64,000 nt of DNA, from contig CAXXNI010000002.1 of the NCBI GenBank assembly GCA_963663285.2, positions 558,001 through 622,000 of the forward strand. The letters are read 5' to 3'. The position numbers and the translations under genes are program-made. This document shows, piece by piece, positions 43,414 through 53,679 of the stretch; position 1 is the first letter of the stretch, and every line of letters starts with the position of its first letter. This DNA comes from CAXXOK01 sp963663285 (lineage in GTDB: Bacteria > Bacillota > Clostridia > Christensenellales > Aristaeellaceae). The notes beneath the pieces are model-generated. The model saw only the letters and a list, made by a program, of their open reading frames with translations. It made no database searches and was not told the DNA's origin.

Positions 43414-44691
43414 ATGAAATTGGTTAAAAAGCTCATGGCTATCATCGCTACGATCTGTCTTATGTCCACGCTTCTGGGTACCGTTGCAACCGCAGAAGCG
43501 GCCACGCCGGTCACACTGAAAATACTGGCTGGGCAGTCTACAACCGACGCAGGTATTGAGGATATGATCACCGCGGCTGTTGCGGCTCAATACCCAGAAA
43601 TCACGCTGGAATGGGAGTGCGTAGGCTGGGGTACCGACCTGAACAACAAAGTTCAGATGTACATGCAGTCGGGGCTCCCGGATATCATCGTAGGGAAAGC
43701 ACAGGATGTGGCTACGTATGGCTCCCAAGGCATTCTGGCTGATTTGACCGGTGCGGCATACATGGACGGCGTGCTGGATGCTGCGCAGGAAGGTGTAACG
43801 CTGGATGGTAAACTGATGGGTTTGACGTATAATGCGCTGTATCAGGGTGTTTACTATAACCGTGCGCTCTTTACCGAGTACAACATCCAGATTCCCGACA
43901 CGCTGGATGAGTTGCAAACGGTTATTGACACCTTCAACGCGGCCGGTATCTATCCGTTTGCCACACACATGGTGGATACATGGAGTATCGGCAATATAAC
44001 GATGCAATTTGCAACCAATGAACTGCTTCGCAACGACCTGCAGTGGGGCAATAAATTCCGCGCCGGTGAAGTAAACTTCTCCACCTCTGCGGAATACCGC
44101 GCCTGCTACGAATACGACAAGCTTATCTACGACAACACTTGGAAAGACGAAACATTCTCTACCGAGCAGACCGCTTGCGATGCCAGAATGGTGCTGGGCG
44201 AAGCTGCTATGAAGGTGTCCGGTTCTTGGTCGATCCAGAACTTCCTAGATATTGACCCCGCGTTCGATTTCGGCGTTTTCCCGTTCCCTAACCAGACGGG
44301 CGATGCCAAACTTCTCTTTGAGCCGAACATCACTTTCATGGCTACGTCTGACAGTTATATGGATTCCACCAAGAAAGACGCGATCGACAAGGTGTTTGAT
44401 ATCCTTGCCAATGACAAGGCGCTTGGTGTAGAAATTTGTGACTTCACGAAGACCGCGTCTATGTTAAAGGACTGCACGCCGACCTTCATCAATCCAAGCC
44501 AGAGCGATATTGACATGTATGCGGCGGAAAACCGTATACAGGATGTGAACGCCGGCAATAATCAGCTGCAGTGGGGCGGATTCCAGGAAGAAAACGCTAA
44601 GGATATCGCAGAATACGTTCAAGGAAACATTACGCTGGAACAAGCGCTTGCCGCGGCAGATGCTCGTCGTGCTGCAAGCAAGAGTGAGTAA
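43414..44691 (+). CDS. Sugar ABC transporter substrate-binding protein (galactoside operon)
   Basis: 425 residues. Signal peptide about 1-30 (ending ATAEA); no lipobox Cys, so it may be released or held by the permeases. The SBP type-1 fold shows LPDIIVGKAQDVATYGSQG and GEAAMKVSGSWSIQNF, usual for CUT1 oligosaccharide-binding proteins. Placed before two permeases and a GH36 alpha-galactosidase, it probably binds alpha-galactosides such as raffinose or melibiose. AAAAAGGAGGACC precedes the ATG. Confidence 0.9.
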   Translation: MKLVKKLMAIIATICLMSTLLGTVATAEAATPVTLKILAGQSTTDAGIEDMITAAVAAQYPEITLEWECVGWGTDLNNKVQMYMQSGLPDIIVGKAQDVATYGSQGILADLTGAAYMDGVLDAAQEGVTLDGKLMGLTYNALYQGVYYNRALFTEYNIQIPDTLDELQTVIDTFNAAGIYPFATHMVDTWSIGNITMQFATNELLRNDLQWGNKFRAGEVNFSTSAEYRACYEYDKLIYDNTWKDETFSTEQTACDARMVLGEAAMKVSGSWSIQNFLDIDPAFDFGVFPFPNQTGDAKLLFEPNITFMATSDSYMDSTKKDAIDKVFDILANDKALGVEICDFTKTASMLKDCTPTFINPSQSDIDMYAAENRIQDVNAGNNQLQWGGFQEENAKDIAEYVQGNITLEQALAAADARRAASKSE

Positions 44692-44748
44692 TTTGGATAA
44701 CTAAATCGCAGTTTGACCGCCGCTAAGGTGATAAAGTGCGCGAACCGC

Positions 44749-44787
44749 AAGGGGTAGTTTCCATACCCTTATGGAACTACCCCTTTT
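44749..44787 (+). promoter_or_regulatory. Intergenic hairpin between binding-protein and permease genes
   Basis: AAGGGGTAGTTTCCATA pairs with TATGGAACTACCCCTT with one bulged T and a tight loop, followed by TT. Stable enough for partial termination or 3' protection of the binding-protein mRNA. Confidence 0.7.
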
Positions 44788-44812
44788 CAAGCAGACGGAG
44801 GGAGAATGCAAT

Positions 44813-45712
44813 ATGGATCATGGCTCAGCGCTGCGCCGAAAAAGCTGGGGTGGGAAAACTACCGTTCAGTATATAACGCTGATGTTCCCAGCGCTTCTTA
44901 TATTTACCCTGGGTGTGATCGTACCGCTGGTTCTTGGCTTTATGGATTCGTTGACCGGCTGGAACGGACTGACGACTGAAAAACCTTTCGTCGGGCTGGA
45001 AAACTACCGTCGCATGATCGCCGATCCGTATGTGAGCTCCGCTTGGTGGTTCACTATTAAGTTTACGGTGTTCAATACAGTGATTCAGAACGTGTGCGCA
45101 ATCCTGCTCGCAGTCGCGCTGGATAGCGGTATCCACATGAAAAAATTACTGCGCACGGTGTTTTTTATCCCATGCCTGATCAGTGCGGTAATCGTGGGTT
45201 TTATTTGGCTGAAAATGTATAACAACGTATTGCCTACCCTCTGTAAGGCGATAGGCTTGGATTTGAACATGATGCTTTTTGGTAATAAGGATACCGTTCT
45301 TTCGGGCCTTCTGGTCGCTAACAATTGGCAGTGGATTGGATACTGGTCCTTAATTTATCTGGCAGCGCTTCAGTCCATCCCCGGTGAACTGTATGAAGCA
45401 GCCACAGTGGATGGCGCTGGGAGCATGAAGAAATTTTTCCGTATAACCCTGCCGATGCTGGCTCCGGCTATCACGGTTTGTGTGGTAGGGATCACCACCG
45501 GTTCAATCAAAATTTACGACCTGCTTGTGTCATCTACTAATGGAGGCCCGGGTTATGCCTCTACATCAATTATCATGTATATCTACAATACAGCCATAGG
45601 CAGCCGTCAGTATGGCTACGGCTCGGCATTGTCAATGTCGCTGGTGCTGGCGCTATTGCTGGTCGCAGTATTTCAAGTTGGCGTGTTAAAAAAGAGAGAG
45701 GTGCAGGTGTAA
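44813..45712 (+). CDS. Sugar ABC transporter permease, MalF-like (galactoside operon)
   Basis: 299 residues from the ATG at 44813 (CGGAGGGAG before it). Six membrane helices; EAA loop LYEAATVDGAGSMKKFFRIT. The stop overlaps the next permease start by one base (TAATG). Confidence 0.92.
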   Translation: MDHGSALRRKSWGGKTTVQYITLMFPALLIFTLGVIVPLVLGFMDSLTGWNGLTTEKPFVGLENYRRMIADPYVSSAWWFTIKFTVFNTVIQNVCAILLAVALDSGIHMKKLLRTVFFIPCLISAVIVGFIWLKMYNNVLPTLCKAIGLDLNMMLFGNKDTVLSGLLVANNWQWIGYWSLIYLAALQSIPGELYEAATVDGAGSMKKFFRITLPMLAPAITVCVVGITTGSIKIYDLLVSSTNGGPGYASTSIIMYIYNTAIGSRQYGYGSALSMSLVLALLLVAVFQVGVLKKREVQV

Positions 45713-46566
45713 TGCTGAAAACAACACATCCCCATCGCAATAAAGTACGCGCGGGGTTATGGGTAGGCCAGTTGGTTACTGTGCTGACCGCCGCTTTGTT
45801 CGTATTGCCTCTCTATATCATCATCAATTACTCCTTTAAGACAAAGCGGGAATTGTATCTAAGCAATCCGCTTGTTCCGGCGCAAACTTTTAACTGGAGC
45901 AATTATGAAGGAGCTTTTCATAAACTTAATTTAGAAGTGACCATGTTCAACTCGTTGTTGTATACTATTGTTGCCGTAGTATTGCTTGCCATTCTATGTG
46001 GTGCGGCAGCATGGGCGATCTCACGGGGTAAAAAGCGGATTTTCAAGATATCATACATCTATTTTCTCGTTGGCATCCTGATTCCTGCGCAGGCTCTTTT
46101 TCTGCCGATTTTTACGGTCGGCATCAATCTTGGCCTTTACAACACGCGTATTGGGATCATCTTCATTTTCATTGCTTCCAACTTGTCGTTTGGCGTATTT
46201 TTAATGAATAGTTTTATGAACACAGTTCCGGTAGAAATTGAAGAATCTGCACTGATTGACGGCTGCTCGGTTTACCGTGTGTTTTTCAAAATTGTTTTAC
46301 CGCTGCTCAAACCGGCTATGGTTACATTGGTGATTCTGCAGGCGTTTGGCATATGGAATGATTTCTTGATGTCCAATATCTACCTGAGTGGCCGAAATTT
46401 AATCCCGGTCACTGTGGCAATGCGTTCGTTATTTTCAACACAGACCAGCGACTATACCACTGCTTTTGCTGCTATTGTTCTGTGTGCGCTGCCAATTATT
46501 ATCCTGTTTGTTTCTTTGCAGAAGTATTTTGTAAAAGGCATGACAATCGGCGCCGTTAAAGGCTGA
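45712..46566 (+). CDS. Sugar ABC transporter permease, MalG-like (galactoside operon)
   Basis: 284 residues, six helices, EAA loop EIEESALIDGCSVYRVFFKI. Ends with the typical KYFVKGMTIGAVKG tail. The ATPase is not encoded nearby; the operon probably uses a common MsmX-like subunit. Confidence 0.92.
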   Translation: MLKTTHPHRNKVRAGLWVGQLVTVLTAALFVLPLYIIINYSFKTKRELYLSNPLVPAQTFNWSNYEGAFHKLNLEVTMFNSLLYTIVAVVLLAILCGAAAWAISRGKKRIFKISYIYFLVGILIPAQALFLPIFTVGINLGLYNTRIGIIFIFIASNLSFGVFLMNSFMNTVPVEIEESALIDGCSVYRVFFKIVLPLLKPAMVTLVILQAFGIWNDFLMSNIYLSGRNLIPVTVAMRSLFSTQTSDYTTAFAAIVLCALPIIILFVSLQKYFVKGMTIGAVKG

Positions 46567-46578
46567 GGAGGGTTCCGC

Positions 46579-48651
46579 ATGAACATAGAATTGCATGAGA
46601 ACGGGCTGGATTTGCACATCTTAATCACAGAAGACGGAGACGTGCGATTGTTGAATCTGTCCGAGCATACCGGTGAAGAAATCGTTGATAGCCGGTGGTT
46701 CCGATTGGTGGAGATACAGGAGTCAGGGCAAAATCTGGATGATAACTGCGGCAGCAAGCATACAGGTTCGCAGCCGGGCAGTTTGCTGCGCTATGTATCC
46801 CATACGATCAAAGAAAACGGCTTTGGAAAAAAACTTGAATTAACGCAAGCTTGGCGAGGCCTTACGGTTGTCAGTCATCTGCAGTTCTATTCCGGTATCC
46901 GGGTGGTTCGGAGCTGGACAGAATTACATAGCGCGGAATCCACGGATGTCCATCCCATTGAGTACCTTTCGTCCTTTGTGCTTACCGGTCTGGGTGCTGG
47001 CGGAGAGGATTTGCGGGATAAGAATCATCAATTGTACCTTCCTCACAGTTCTTGGTTCGGAGAAGCACAATGGAAAACGTATTCCCTGTCAGATTTGGGT
47101 TATGGCGCATTCTGTGAGGATGAGGGCGCAAACTTTTCCATGAAACGCATTGCAATCTCATCTACCGGAACGTGGCCCGCAAGTGAGCATTTACCGATGG
47201 GGTCTTTCGTAAACGTTCACACACAACATACTATTACATGGCAAATTGAAACCTCGGGGTCATGGAATTGGGAGATATCCGACGTACATGGGCAGCTTTA
47301 TGTGGCTATATCCGGGCCTAGCGAGCAGGAAAACGGATTTGCTTTACTCTTAAAACCGGGCGAGTCATTCCAATCGGTACCTTGTGCCATCGCTTTGGGT
47401 AATTCATTCCAACATACCATACAGGAACTGACGCGTTACCGCAGAGCCATCCGCCGGAAAAACCGTGACAACGAAAACCCTTCAGTAATTTTCAATGATT
47501 ATATGAATTGCTTGTGGGGCGATCCGACGACCGCTAAGGAGATTCCCCTTATCGATGCGGCGGCGCATGTCGGTTGCCGGTACTATTGTGTAGACTGCGG
47601 CTGGTATTCTGATGGTCCCTGGTGGGATGGCGTAGGGGAGTGGCTCCCCAGCCGCGCGCGTTTTCCCGGCGGCATTACCGAAGTGCTTAACTATATCCGG
47701 GCTAAGGGCATGATCCCCGGATTGTGGATGGAGCTGGAAGTAATGGGCATGCAGTGCCCTATGCTACAAAAGGTTCCCAAGGACTGGTTTTTTCAAAGAA
47801 ATGGCAAGCCCATATTGTACCGCAGCCGTTATCAGCTGGACTTCCGTAATCCAGAGGTGATTCGCTTTGCCAACAATATAATCGACCGGTTGGTACAGGA
47901 GTATGGGGTCGGGTATATTAAAATGGATTACAACATCAATGCCGGCATAGGTACGGATCTGCATGCAGATAATGCCGGGCAGGGATTGCTGGAACACACG
48001 CGCGCATATCTTGCATGGCTGGATGAAGTGTTTGCCCGTTATCCTGATTTGGTGATCGAAAACTGCGGCAGCGGCGGCATGCGCATGGAATATTCCATTC
48101 TGTCCCGTATGAGTATTCAGTCTGTAACCGACCAGACGGATTATTTGAAAATGGCAGCTATCGCAGCACATTGTGCGACAGGGGTTACGCCCGAACAAGC
48201 TGCGATTTGGAGTTATCCCCTGCCCAACGGAGACGAAGAAGAAACGATCTTCAACATGGTCAATGCTATGCTGCTGCGCATCCACCAGAGTGGTCATCTG
48301 CCGCGTCTCTCTGCTGCGCGTTTGGCGCTGGTACAGGAGGGTATCGCCTGTCACCAAAGCATTTGCGGTTATCTGAAAGAGGGGGTGCCCTTCTGGCCGC
48401 TGGGGTTGGGGGGCATGGATTCGCCATTTTTAGCATTCGGGATGGATTGCGGGGATACGCTGTTCCTGGCGGTTTGGCACGTGCATGGGCCGAAGCAATC
48501 GATCACCTTGCCTTTGCCCGGCCATAAAGCGCTTCGTGCACAATGCCTGTACCCGCAGGATCGGCCTGTTCCATATACGCTAAATGATGGCGGCCTTACG
48601 GTAGAATTGAATGCTTCAATGGCGCGCCTGTTTGTGATATGCCGTGCGTAG
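46579..48651 (+). CDS. Alpha-galactosidase, GH36
   Basis: 690 residues, no signal peptide, so it works on imported sugar. An N-terminal beta sandwich (about 1-290) precedes the catalytic barrel: CLWGDPTTAKE, YCVDCGWYSDG, nucleophile Asp450 in YIKMDYN, acid/base Asp518 in SVTDQTD, and a C-terminal beta domain. The family removes terminal alpha-galactose from melibiose, raffinose or galactomannan fragments. It starts 12 bases after the permease stop with GAGGAGGG before it, firmly within the operon. Confidence 0.93.
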   Translation: MNIELHENGLDLHILITEDGDVRLLNLSEHTGEEIVDSRWFRLVEIQESGQNLDDNCGSKHTGSQPGSLLRYVSHTIKENGFGKKLELTQAWRGLTVVSHLQFYSGIRVVRSWTELHSAESTDVHPIEYLSSFVLTGLGAGGEDLRDKNHQLYLPHSSWFGEAQWKTYSLSDLGYGAFCEDEGANFSMKRIAISSTGTWPASEHLPMGSFVNVHTQHTITWQIETSGSWNWEISDVHGQLYVAISGPSEQENGFALLLKPGESFQSVPCAIALGNSFQHTIQELTRYRRAIRRKNRDNENPSVIFNDYMNCLWGDPTTAKEIPLIDAAAHVGCRYYCVDCGWYSDGPWWDGVGEWLPSRARFPGGITEVLNYIRAKGMIPGLWMELEVMGMQCPMLQKVPKDWFFQRNGKPILYRSRYQLDFRNPEVIRFANNIIDRLVQEYGVGYIKMDYNINAGIGTDLHADNAGQGLLEHTRAYLAWLDEVFARYPDLVIENCGSGGMRMEYSILSRMSIQSVTDQTDYLKMAAIAAHCATGVTPEQAAIWSYPLPNGDEEETIFNMVNAMLLRIHQSGHLPRLSAARLALVQEGIACHQSICGYLKEGVPFWPLGLGGMDSPFLAFGMDCGDTLFLAVWHVHGPKQSITLPLPGHKALRAQCLYPQDRPVPYTLNDGGLTVELNASMARLFVICRA

Positions 48652-48720
48652 GGATACGAGCCGCGTTCCCTCTTGTGCGAAACTACGGCACCCCGTATAA
48701 TGGCAAAAGGGGGCAGATTC

Positions 48721-50517
48721 ATGAACAGCAAGCGTACAAGCTTCAGGCGAAGATTGATCGTGGCTATGCTGCTGACAGCAGCAGTACCCATGCTATTTAT
48801 GGCTGTTGCTTTTTACTCCAACAGTGTGACCATCGTCCGTAACAATATGGATCAACTGGCAGAACTCAGTCTGCAAAAAACAAAGAGCAACATTGACGCA
48901 TGGCTGTCTTCCTACGAGGAACTGCTTTACCAGATCAGTACCAGTGATGAGATTGTCGACTGGGCTGATGAAATCAACCGCCAGGAAAATGTGGAACTGG
49001 TGAAAAAGGCTATTCGAGCCAAATTACAGGAACTGTTTTATTCCCGAAGTTATATTAAGTCCATCACGCTGATTCCCGAAAATGGTAGCATGGTGTTCTA
49101 CGACCAGTTTACCACCGTAGCCTCAAAAAACTCATGGATTGATCAAATGGGCATGACGGAAAGCGAGCTGTACAGCGAAATCGCTTCTCATGGCGGTATC
49201 AGCTTTTTTGCAACCCGTTATGCGACCGATTTCGGTGGCAAACCGCAGTATCTCTTCCATTTTGGCCGCCGCATTGTGGATTATTTAGATGTGCGAAAAC
49301 AATCCGGCATTGTAATTTTAAGCATTGACGTGGCACTTTTACAAAGCTTGTGTGACAGCGCTGACAATACCGATGGCAGTTATCAATTTGTGCTGGACGG
49401 AGAGGGACGCCTTCTCTCCTTTTCCGATCTTACGCAGGTAGGCCGTCAAGTGGCCGGTGCGGATCAAACGGTTGAGGAACGCAAAGCGTCGGCCTTGGCG
49501 TTTGTCAATGAGCAATTCGGGAAGCGACCGTATGTGACGGCTTATATAGCGCACGATGACTATTTCGGATGGGATATTATAGGGGTATCCGATCAAAGCA
49601 ACGCCATCCTGCAATTGCAGTCACAGCGAAACCTGTTTGTTATACTGATCCTTTTTGCGTTTACGCTGACCATAGGCTTTACTTTGCTGGAAATGCGCCA
49701 GCTAATGAGTACAATGCGCATTATTTCCGATGCGTTTGAACGCCTTGGGCAAGGTGATTTGTCCACCCGTGTAACTGCGGGCGAAAGCATTCCGGTAGAG
49801 ATGGACACCGTGCTATCGCAGTATAACGATATGCTGGACCGCTTGAAAGCATCGATTGATCGCGAAAAAGAGGCTGAGAAAAAGTATCGTTTTGCCCAAA
49901 TCGCCGCGTTGGAAGCACAAATCAATCCTCATTTTTTAAATAACACGCTGGATACTATCAACTGGATGGCAATACAGCACGATGAACGGGAGATCAGCGA
50001 CGCTATCAGTGCTTTAGGGCAAATCCTGCGTTATGGGATTGTGGATAACGACCAGTCGGTTCCCATTGAGCACGAGATTGAATGGCTGCGAAAATATGTG
50101 TTGTTGCAAGAAATTCGCTTAAAAGGTACTTTCACCTGTGAGATCAACGTGGACCCAGCTGTCCGTGGATTGATGCTTCACAAACTGGTGTTACAGCCGT
50201 TTGTAGAAAATACCATTATCCATGGGTTTGTGAGGCTGCGGCGCAGCGGTATCCTGAAAGTAACGATCTGCGAGGATGAAGAGTTACTTTCTATTGTCAT
50301 CAGTGATAATGGAAGAGGTATCCCAAAGGAGATTGTAGAGGCGATCAATAGCGGCGATCTGGATTACCTGGAGGCAGACAGGCATTTAGGTATGAAAAAC
50401 GCTATTTTACGGCTTCAAATGTATTACGGGGAAAAGGTGTCGGTTTGGGTGGAAAGTAAAAACGGCACCACTGTACATATCAACATACCAATGGAGAAAT
50501 TGGAGCGCTATTCATGA
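48721..50517 (+). CDS. YesM-type sensor histidine kinase
   Basis: 598 residues from the ATG at 48721 (AAAGGGGGCAG before it). Two membrane helices (about 14-36 and 300-320) bracket an extracellular dCache-like sensor; a HAMP domain follows (about 322-375), then the His kinase domain with EAQINPHFLNNTLDTI (phospho-His) and the ATPase part (NTIIHGFVR, ISDNGRGIP). Pairs with the next gene, overlapping it by four bases. Its place in the operon suggests it senses sugar entry, perhaps through the binding lipoprotein after it. Confidence 0.92.
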   Translation: MNSKRTSFRRRLIVAMLLTAAVPMLFMAVAFYSNSVTIVRNNMDQLAELSLQKTKSNIDAWLSSYEELLYQISTSDEIVDWADEINRQENVELVKKAIRAKLQELFYSRSYIKSITLIPENGSMVFYDQFTTVASKNSWIDQMGMTESELYSEIASHGGISFFATRYATDFGGKPQYLFHFGRRIVDYLDVRKQSGIVILSIDVALLQSLCDSADNTDGSYQFVLDGEGRLLSFSDLTQVGRQVAGADQTVEERKASALAFVNEQFGKRPYVTAYIAHDDYFGWDIIGVSDQSNAILQLQSQRNLFVILILFAFTLTIGFTLLEMRQLMSTMRIISDAFERLGQGDLSTRVTAGESIPVEMDTVLSQYNDMLDRLKASIDREKEAEKKYRFAQIAALEAQINPHFLNNTLDTINWMAIQHDEREISDAISALGQILRYGIVDNDQSVPIEHEIEWLRKYVLLQEIRLKGTFTCEINVDPAVRGLMLHKLVLQPFVENTIIHGFVRLRRSGILKVTICEDEELLSIVISDNGRGIPKEIVEAINSGDLDYLEADRHLGMKNAILRLQMYYGEKVSVWVESKNGTTVHINIPMEKLERYS

Positions 50518-52040
50518 AAATCGTTATCGTCGAGGATGAAGTACGGATTCGGGATGGGCTGCGGTACTTGCTGTCCAAAATGGGTAGCCAATATCGCGTG
50601 GTCGCTGAAGCTTGCACCGGCAAGGAAGGTTTACAGCTCATTTTGGAGAAGCGGCCCGACCTGGTGATTACAGACGTACGGATGGACGATATGAACGGCT
50701 TGGAAATGCTGGAAGCTCTGAAAGATAAACACGTGGAAACCAAATCGATTATCTTGAGCGCGTATTCGGAATTTGCTTACGCACAGCAGGCTGTGCGATT
50801 GAGTGTTAATGAGTATCTGCTTAAACCCGTCAACGCTGGGGATTTTATCAGTGCTGTGCAACGTGTAGAGGCGTTGCTGGCGCAAGCACAGGAAAAGCAG
50901 AATCCACGCGAATTAGAGATCATATGCGAGGATTTGGTGACCGGCAGAATCCAATGGAGTGAGCCACTGGCAAAATCGCTAAGTGAGCGTTTTGGAATTA
51001 CACGGCAAACGAAGGTTATGCTTGTCGCGGCTTATATGGGCAACGATTATGACCGTTTCCCAACAGTATATGAATTGATCAAGAAGGAAAGGGAGCATCA
51101 GCAGGTGAGCAATAACCTGCTGATTCGCTGGGAAGCTGAGAAAACGCTGTTCATGGCGTTTTATGAAGAGGAAATGACGGAAAAACGAGGGCGGACAGTT
51201 TGTCAAAACCTGTTGCGCAATCGGGAGCTATTCACGCAGTGTTCTGTGGGTTATTATTTTTGCGATGATTTTTGCAATTTGAAGGACGGCTGTACGCTGC
51301 TTCGAAGCGTTATGGATTGGAACATTACACTGGGCGATTTCAGCGCTTTGGATTACAGCAAGATACGGCAAATAAAACCAGTACTGAGGCTATACCCAAA
51401 CGATTCCGAGAAAGCGCTGCGCATTGCTATGTGCAACCGGAATCAAGAGGGTATTGAAAAAGCCGTAATCACTTTTTTCGAGGGGTTGTGGCCGGACGTT
51501 CAAAACGCATGTACACCCGGACAAGCGAAGGAGTTTACGGCACGTTTATTATGGCTGATGATCAATACCGGCAAAGGACTTGGGCTTTTTGAAATTTCCG
51601 CGCTGGACAGGCATGCACTGTTTGAGCAGGTGCGGTGGGCAAAAACAAGAACCGAGTTAATCGCAGTCGCAATGAAAATAGGCGGCGAAATGCGCTTCTG
51701 GCAAACGGCACATTTGCAGGACAACGTGTTGATTACCAAGGCGATTGATATGATCCGAAGTTACTATCACGAAGGAATAACGCAGGATGAAATTGCATTA
51801 AAACTGGGTGTAACACAGGAATATCTAAGCACATCATTTCATAAAAGCATGGGAATCAGTTTCTCACATTTTCTGCGTGACCTGCGTATTCAAAAAGCAA
51901 AGGAAATGCTGATCGGAACCAACTTGAGACAGTGGGAAATCGCAACGCGAATCGGCTATACGGATGGGAAGTACTTCAGCAAAGTCTTTAAAGAGTGTAC
52001 GGGCATGCTGCCAACCGACTATCGAAGAAAGAACCAATAA
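50514..52040 (+). CDS. YesN-type response regulator with AraC DNA-binding domain
   Basis: 508 residues. Receiver domain (about 1-120; VIVEDE near the start, phospho-acceptor in LVITDVRMDD, Lys in YLLKPVNAG), a 270-residue linker of unknown fold, and two AraC-type helix-turn-helix units at the C-terminus (ITQDEIALKLGVTQEYLST, QWEIATRIGYTDGKYFSKVF). Should activate the galactoside operon. Overlaps the kinase gene by ATGA. Confidence 0.92.
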   Translation: MKIVIVEDEVRIRDGLRYLLSKMGSQYRVVAEACTGKEGLQLILEKRPDLVITDVRMDDMNGLEMLEALKDKHVETKSIILSAYSEFAYAQQAVRLSVNEYLLKPVNAGDFISAVQRVEALLAQAQEKQNPRELEIICEDLVTGRIQWSEPLAKSLSERFGITRQTKVMLVAAYMGNDYDRFPTVYELIKKEREHQQVSNNLLIRWEAEKTLFMAFYEEEMTEKRGRTVCQNLLRNRELFTQCSVGYYFCDDFCNLKDGCTLLRSVMDWNITLGDFSALDYSKIRQIKPVLRLYPNDSEKALRIAMCNRNQEGIEKAVITFFEGLWPDVQNACTPGQAKEFTARLLWLMINTGKGLGLFEISALDRHALFEQVRWAKTRTELIAVAMKIGGEMRFWQTAHLQDNVLITKAIDMIRSYYHEGITQDEIALKLGVTQEYLSTSFHKSMGISFSHFLRDLRIQKAKEMLIGTNLRQWEIATRIGYTDGKYFSKVFKECTGMLPTDYRRKNQ

Positions 52041-52066
52041 TACGCCGACTTAAAGGAGAAAGCGGT

Positions 52067-53278
52067 ATGAAGAAGCGATTGTTCGTTCTGTTGCTGGCTG
52101 TGGTTTTACTGCTGAGTGCTGGTTGTTCGCAGACGAAAGTTGACACTGTGGAAACGCAAACCGTTGCGAAACAACTGGATATTTGGCATTATTTGGGCAA
52201 TAAAGGGCAGCAGGAGGAATTGAACGCGGTTGTGGAGGAATACAATCAATCTCAATCCGAAAACCACGCAAATCTCATCTATATCCCTTTTGATGATATG
52301 TTGAAAAAGATTTCCGCGGCAATTGTGGAAGACACATTACCGGATATTGTTATTATCGCTGTATCCGACCACGCTTATTATGCCTCGACCGGAATATTTG
52401 CGGACTTAACAGACAAGTTCGACACAAGCGGATATTATGCTGACTCGATTGCGTCCTGTACCTACAATGGACGCCTTTACGGTGTTCCCTTCGGCGCGAA
52501 CTGCCTGGCGCTGTTTTATAATACCCGGATGCTGGAGCAGGCAGGCCTGCAACCACCGGAAACCTGGGATGAATTGAGAGGCGCGGCGCGTATCCTCACA
52601 AATGATGGAGTATATGGATTTGGGTTTTCCAATATTCAAAGCGAAGAAGGAACGTTTAACGATCTTGTTATGATCTATGCTGCGGGTGCGGATGAAACCC
52701 ACCTTGATAATGAAGCTGGAATCAGTGCCTATTCATTTGTTCGTGATCTTATGGATGATGGCAGCATGAGCGTAAACGTCATCAACGCTACGCAAGCGGA
52801 AATCATGGAACAATTTGGACGAGAAGAACTTGCCATGATGATTAACGGTTCCTGGCAGGTGCCTGTGCTTCAGCTCGATTTCCCAGATACACCGTATAAT
52901 GTGGCGCTACTCCCAAAAGGAAAACAACGGGCCTCGGTTTTGGGTGGCGAAAACTACGCTGTTATAGCCGGGAAAAATGAGGATGGCGCCCTGGACTTCA
53001 TCCGCTATGTTACCGGTAAACAAACGCTGCATTCTTTAATGAGCAACTTTGGCTATATATCAGCAGATAAGGCCGTTGCTGAAACACAATTTCTTCAAGA
53101 CCCCAAAATGCAGATGTTTGTACAGCAAATGGAGTTTGCACGGGTTCGCGGGCCGAATGCGGAATGGTTAGCTATTTCCAAGGCGATTTCCGGCTCATTT
53201 ACAGATGTGATTACCAGAAAAGTCAGCCCGGAACAGGCTGCAAAAGAAGCCCAGAATATCATCGATGCGTTGCCATAG
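52067..53278 (+). CDS. Orphan sugar-binding lipoprotein after the YesM/YesN pair
   Basis: 403 residues from the ATG at 52067 (AAAGGAGAAAGC before it). Clear lipobox LLSAGC, so it is membrane-bound, unlike the operon's first binding protein. SBP type-1 fold (IWHYLGNKGQQEELNAVVEE, LFYNTRMLEQAGLQPPETWD). No permease follows; the operon ends here. It may feed the upstream permeases or present sugar to the YesM sensor as a third signalling component. Confidence 0.88.
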   Translation: MKKRLFVLLLAVVLLLSAGCSQTKVDTVETQTVAKQLDIWHYLGNKGQQEELNAVVEEYNQSQSENHANLIYIPFDDMLKKISAAIVEDTLPDIVIIAVSDHAYYASTGIFADLTDKFDTSGYYADSIASCTYNGRLYGVPFGANCLALFYNTRMLEQAGLQPPETWDELRGAARILTNDGVYGFGFSNIQSEEGTFNDLVMIYAAGADETHLDNEAGISAYSFVRDLMDDGSMSVNVINATQAEIMEQFGREELAMMINGSWQVPVLQLDFPDTPYNVALLPKGKQRASVLGGENYAVIAGKNEDGALDFIRYVTGKQTLHSLMSNFGYISADKAVAETQFLQDPKMQMFVQQMEFARVRGPNAEWLAISKAISGSFTDVITRKVSPEQAAKEAQNIIDALP

Positions 53279-53679
53279 CATAAAACATTCAGGATAAAAT
53301 CCATTACAAGCCGTCCCAAAGCAATCTTGGAACAGCTCGCTTAAAAACAGCCTCTGTCGCTGCGAGGGCAGCAAAACATTGATTCATATCGAGATCAAGC
53401 GTCTCTTTACAAGTGAAAAGAACCCATTCAAAACTACAAATACATGTCATTTTGAAAAACGCGAACCGATAGCTTGTATTTATCGCTGCTGTGCTCTTTT
53501 AAATCTCATTTCGCTAACAGGCACGACTTGTCGGCTTATTTGTGGTTTAGATCAACATAAGGATAAAAAGCGCAGCATTTTGGCTTGCGCTCGAGTACCT
53601 CGTAAATCTTTTTCGCTTGGCAAGCAGCGTTTTCCGGAGCCAAGCCCGAGGAAGATAAATATTTATAACATGATTCCGT
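53279..53679. other. Intergenic region between convergent galactoside and LacI genes
   Basis: No gene supported: the 111-codon frame at 53379 has no ribosome site and no recognisable protein. I see no clear terminator either, which is odd for a convergent gap of 400 bases. Confidence 0.5.

Noticed and set aside
43236..43427. 63-codon frame upstream of the galactoside-binding protein
   Set aside because: No Shine-Dalgarno site, odd composition, and it overlaps the ribosome site and start of the real gene.
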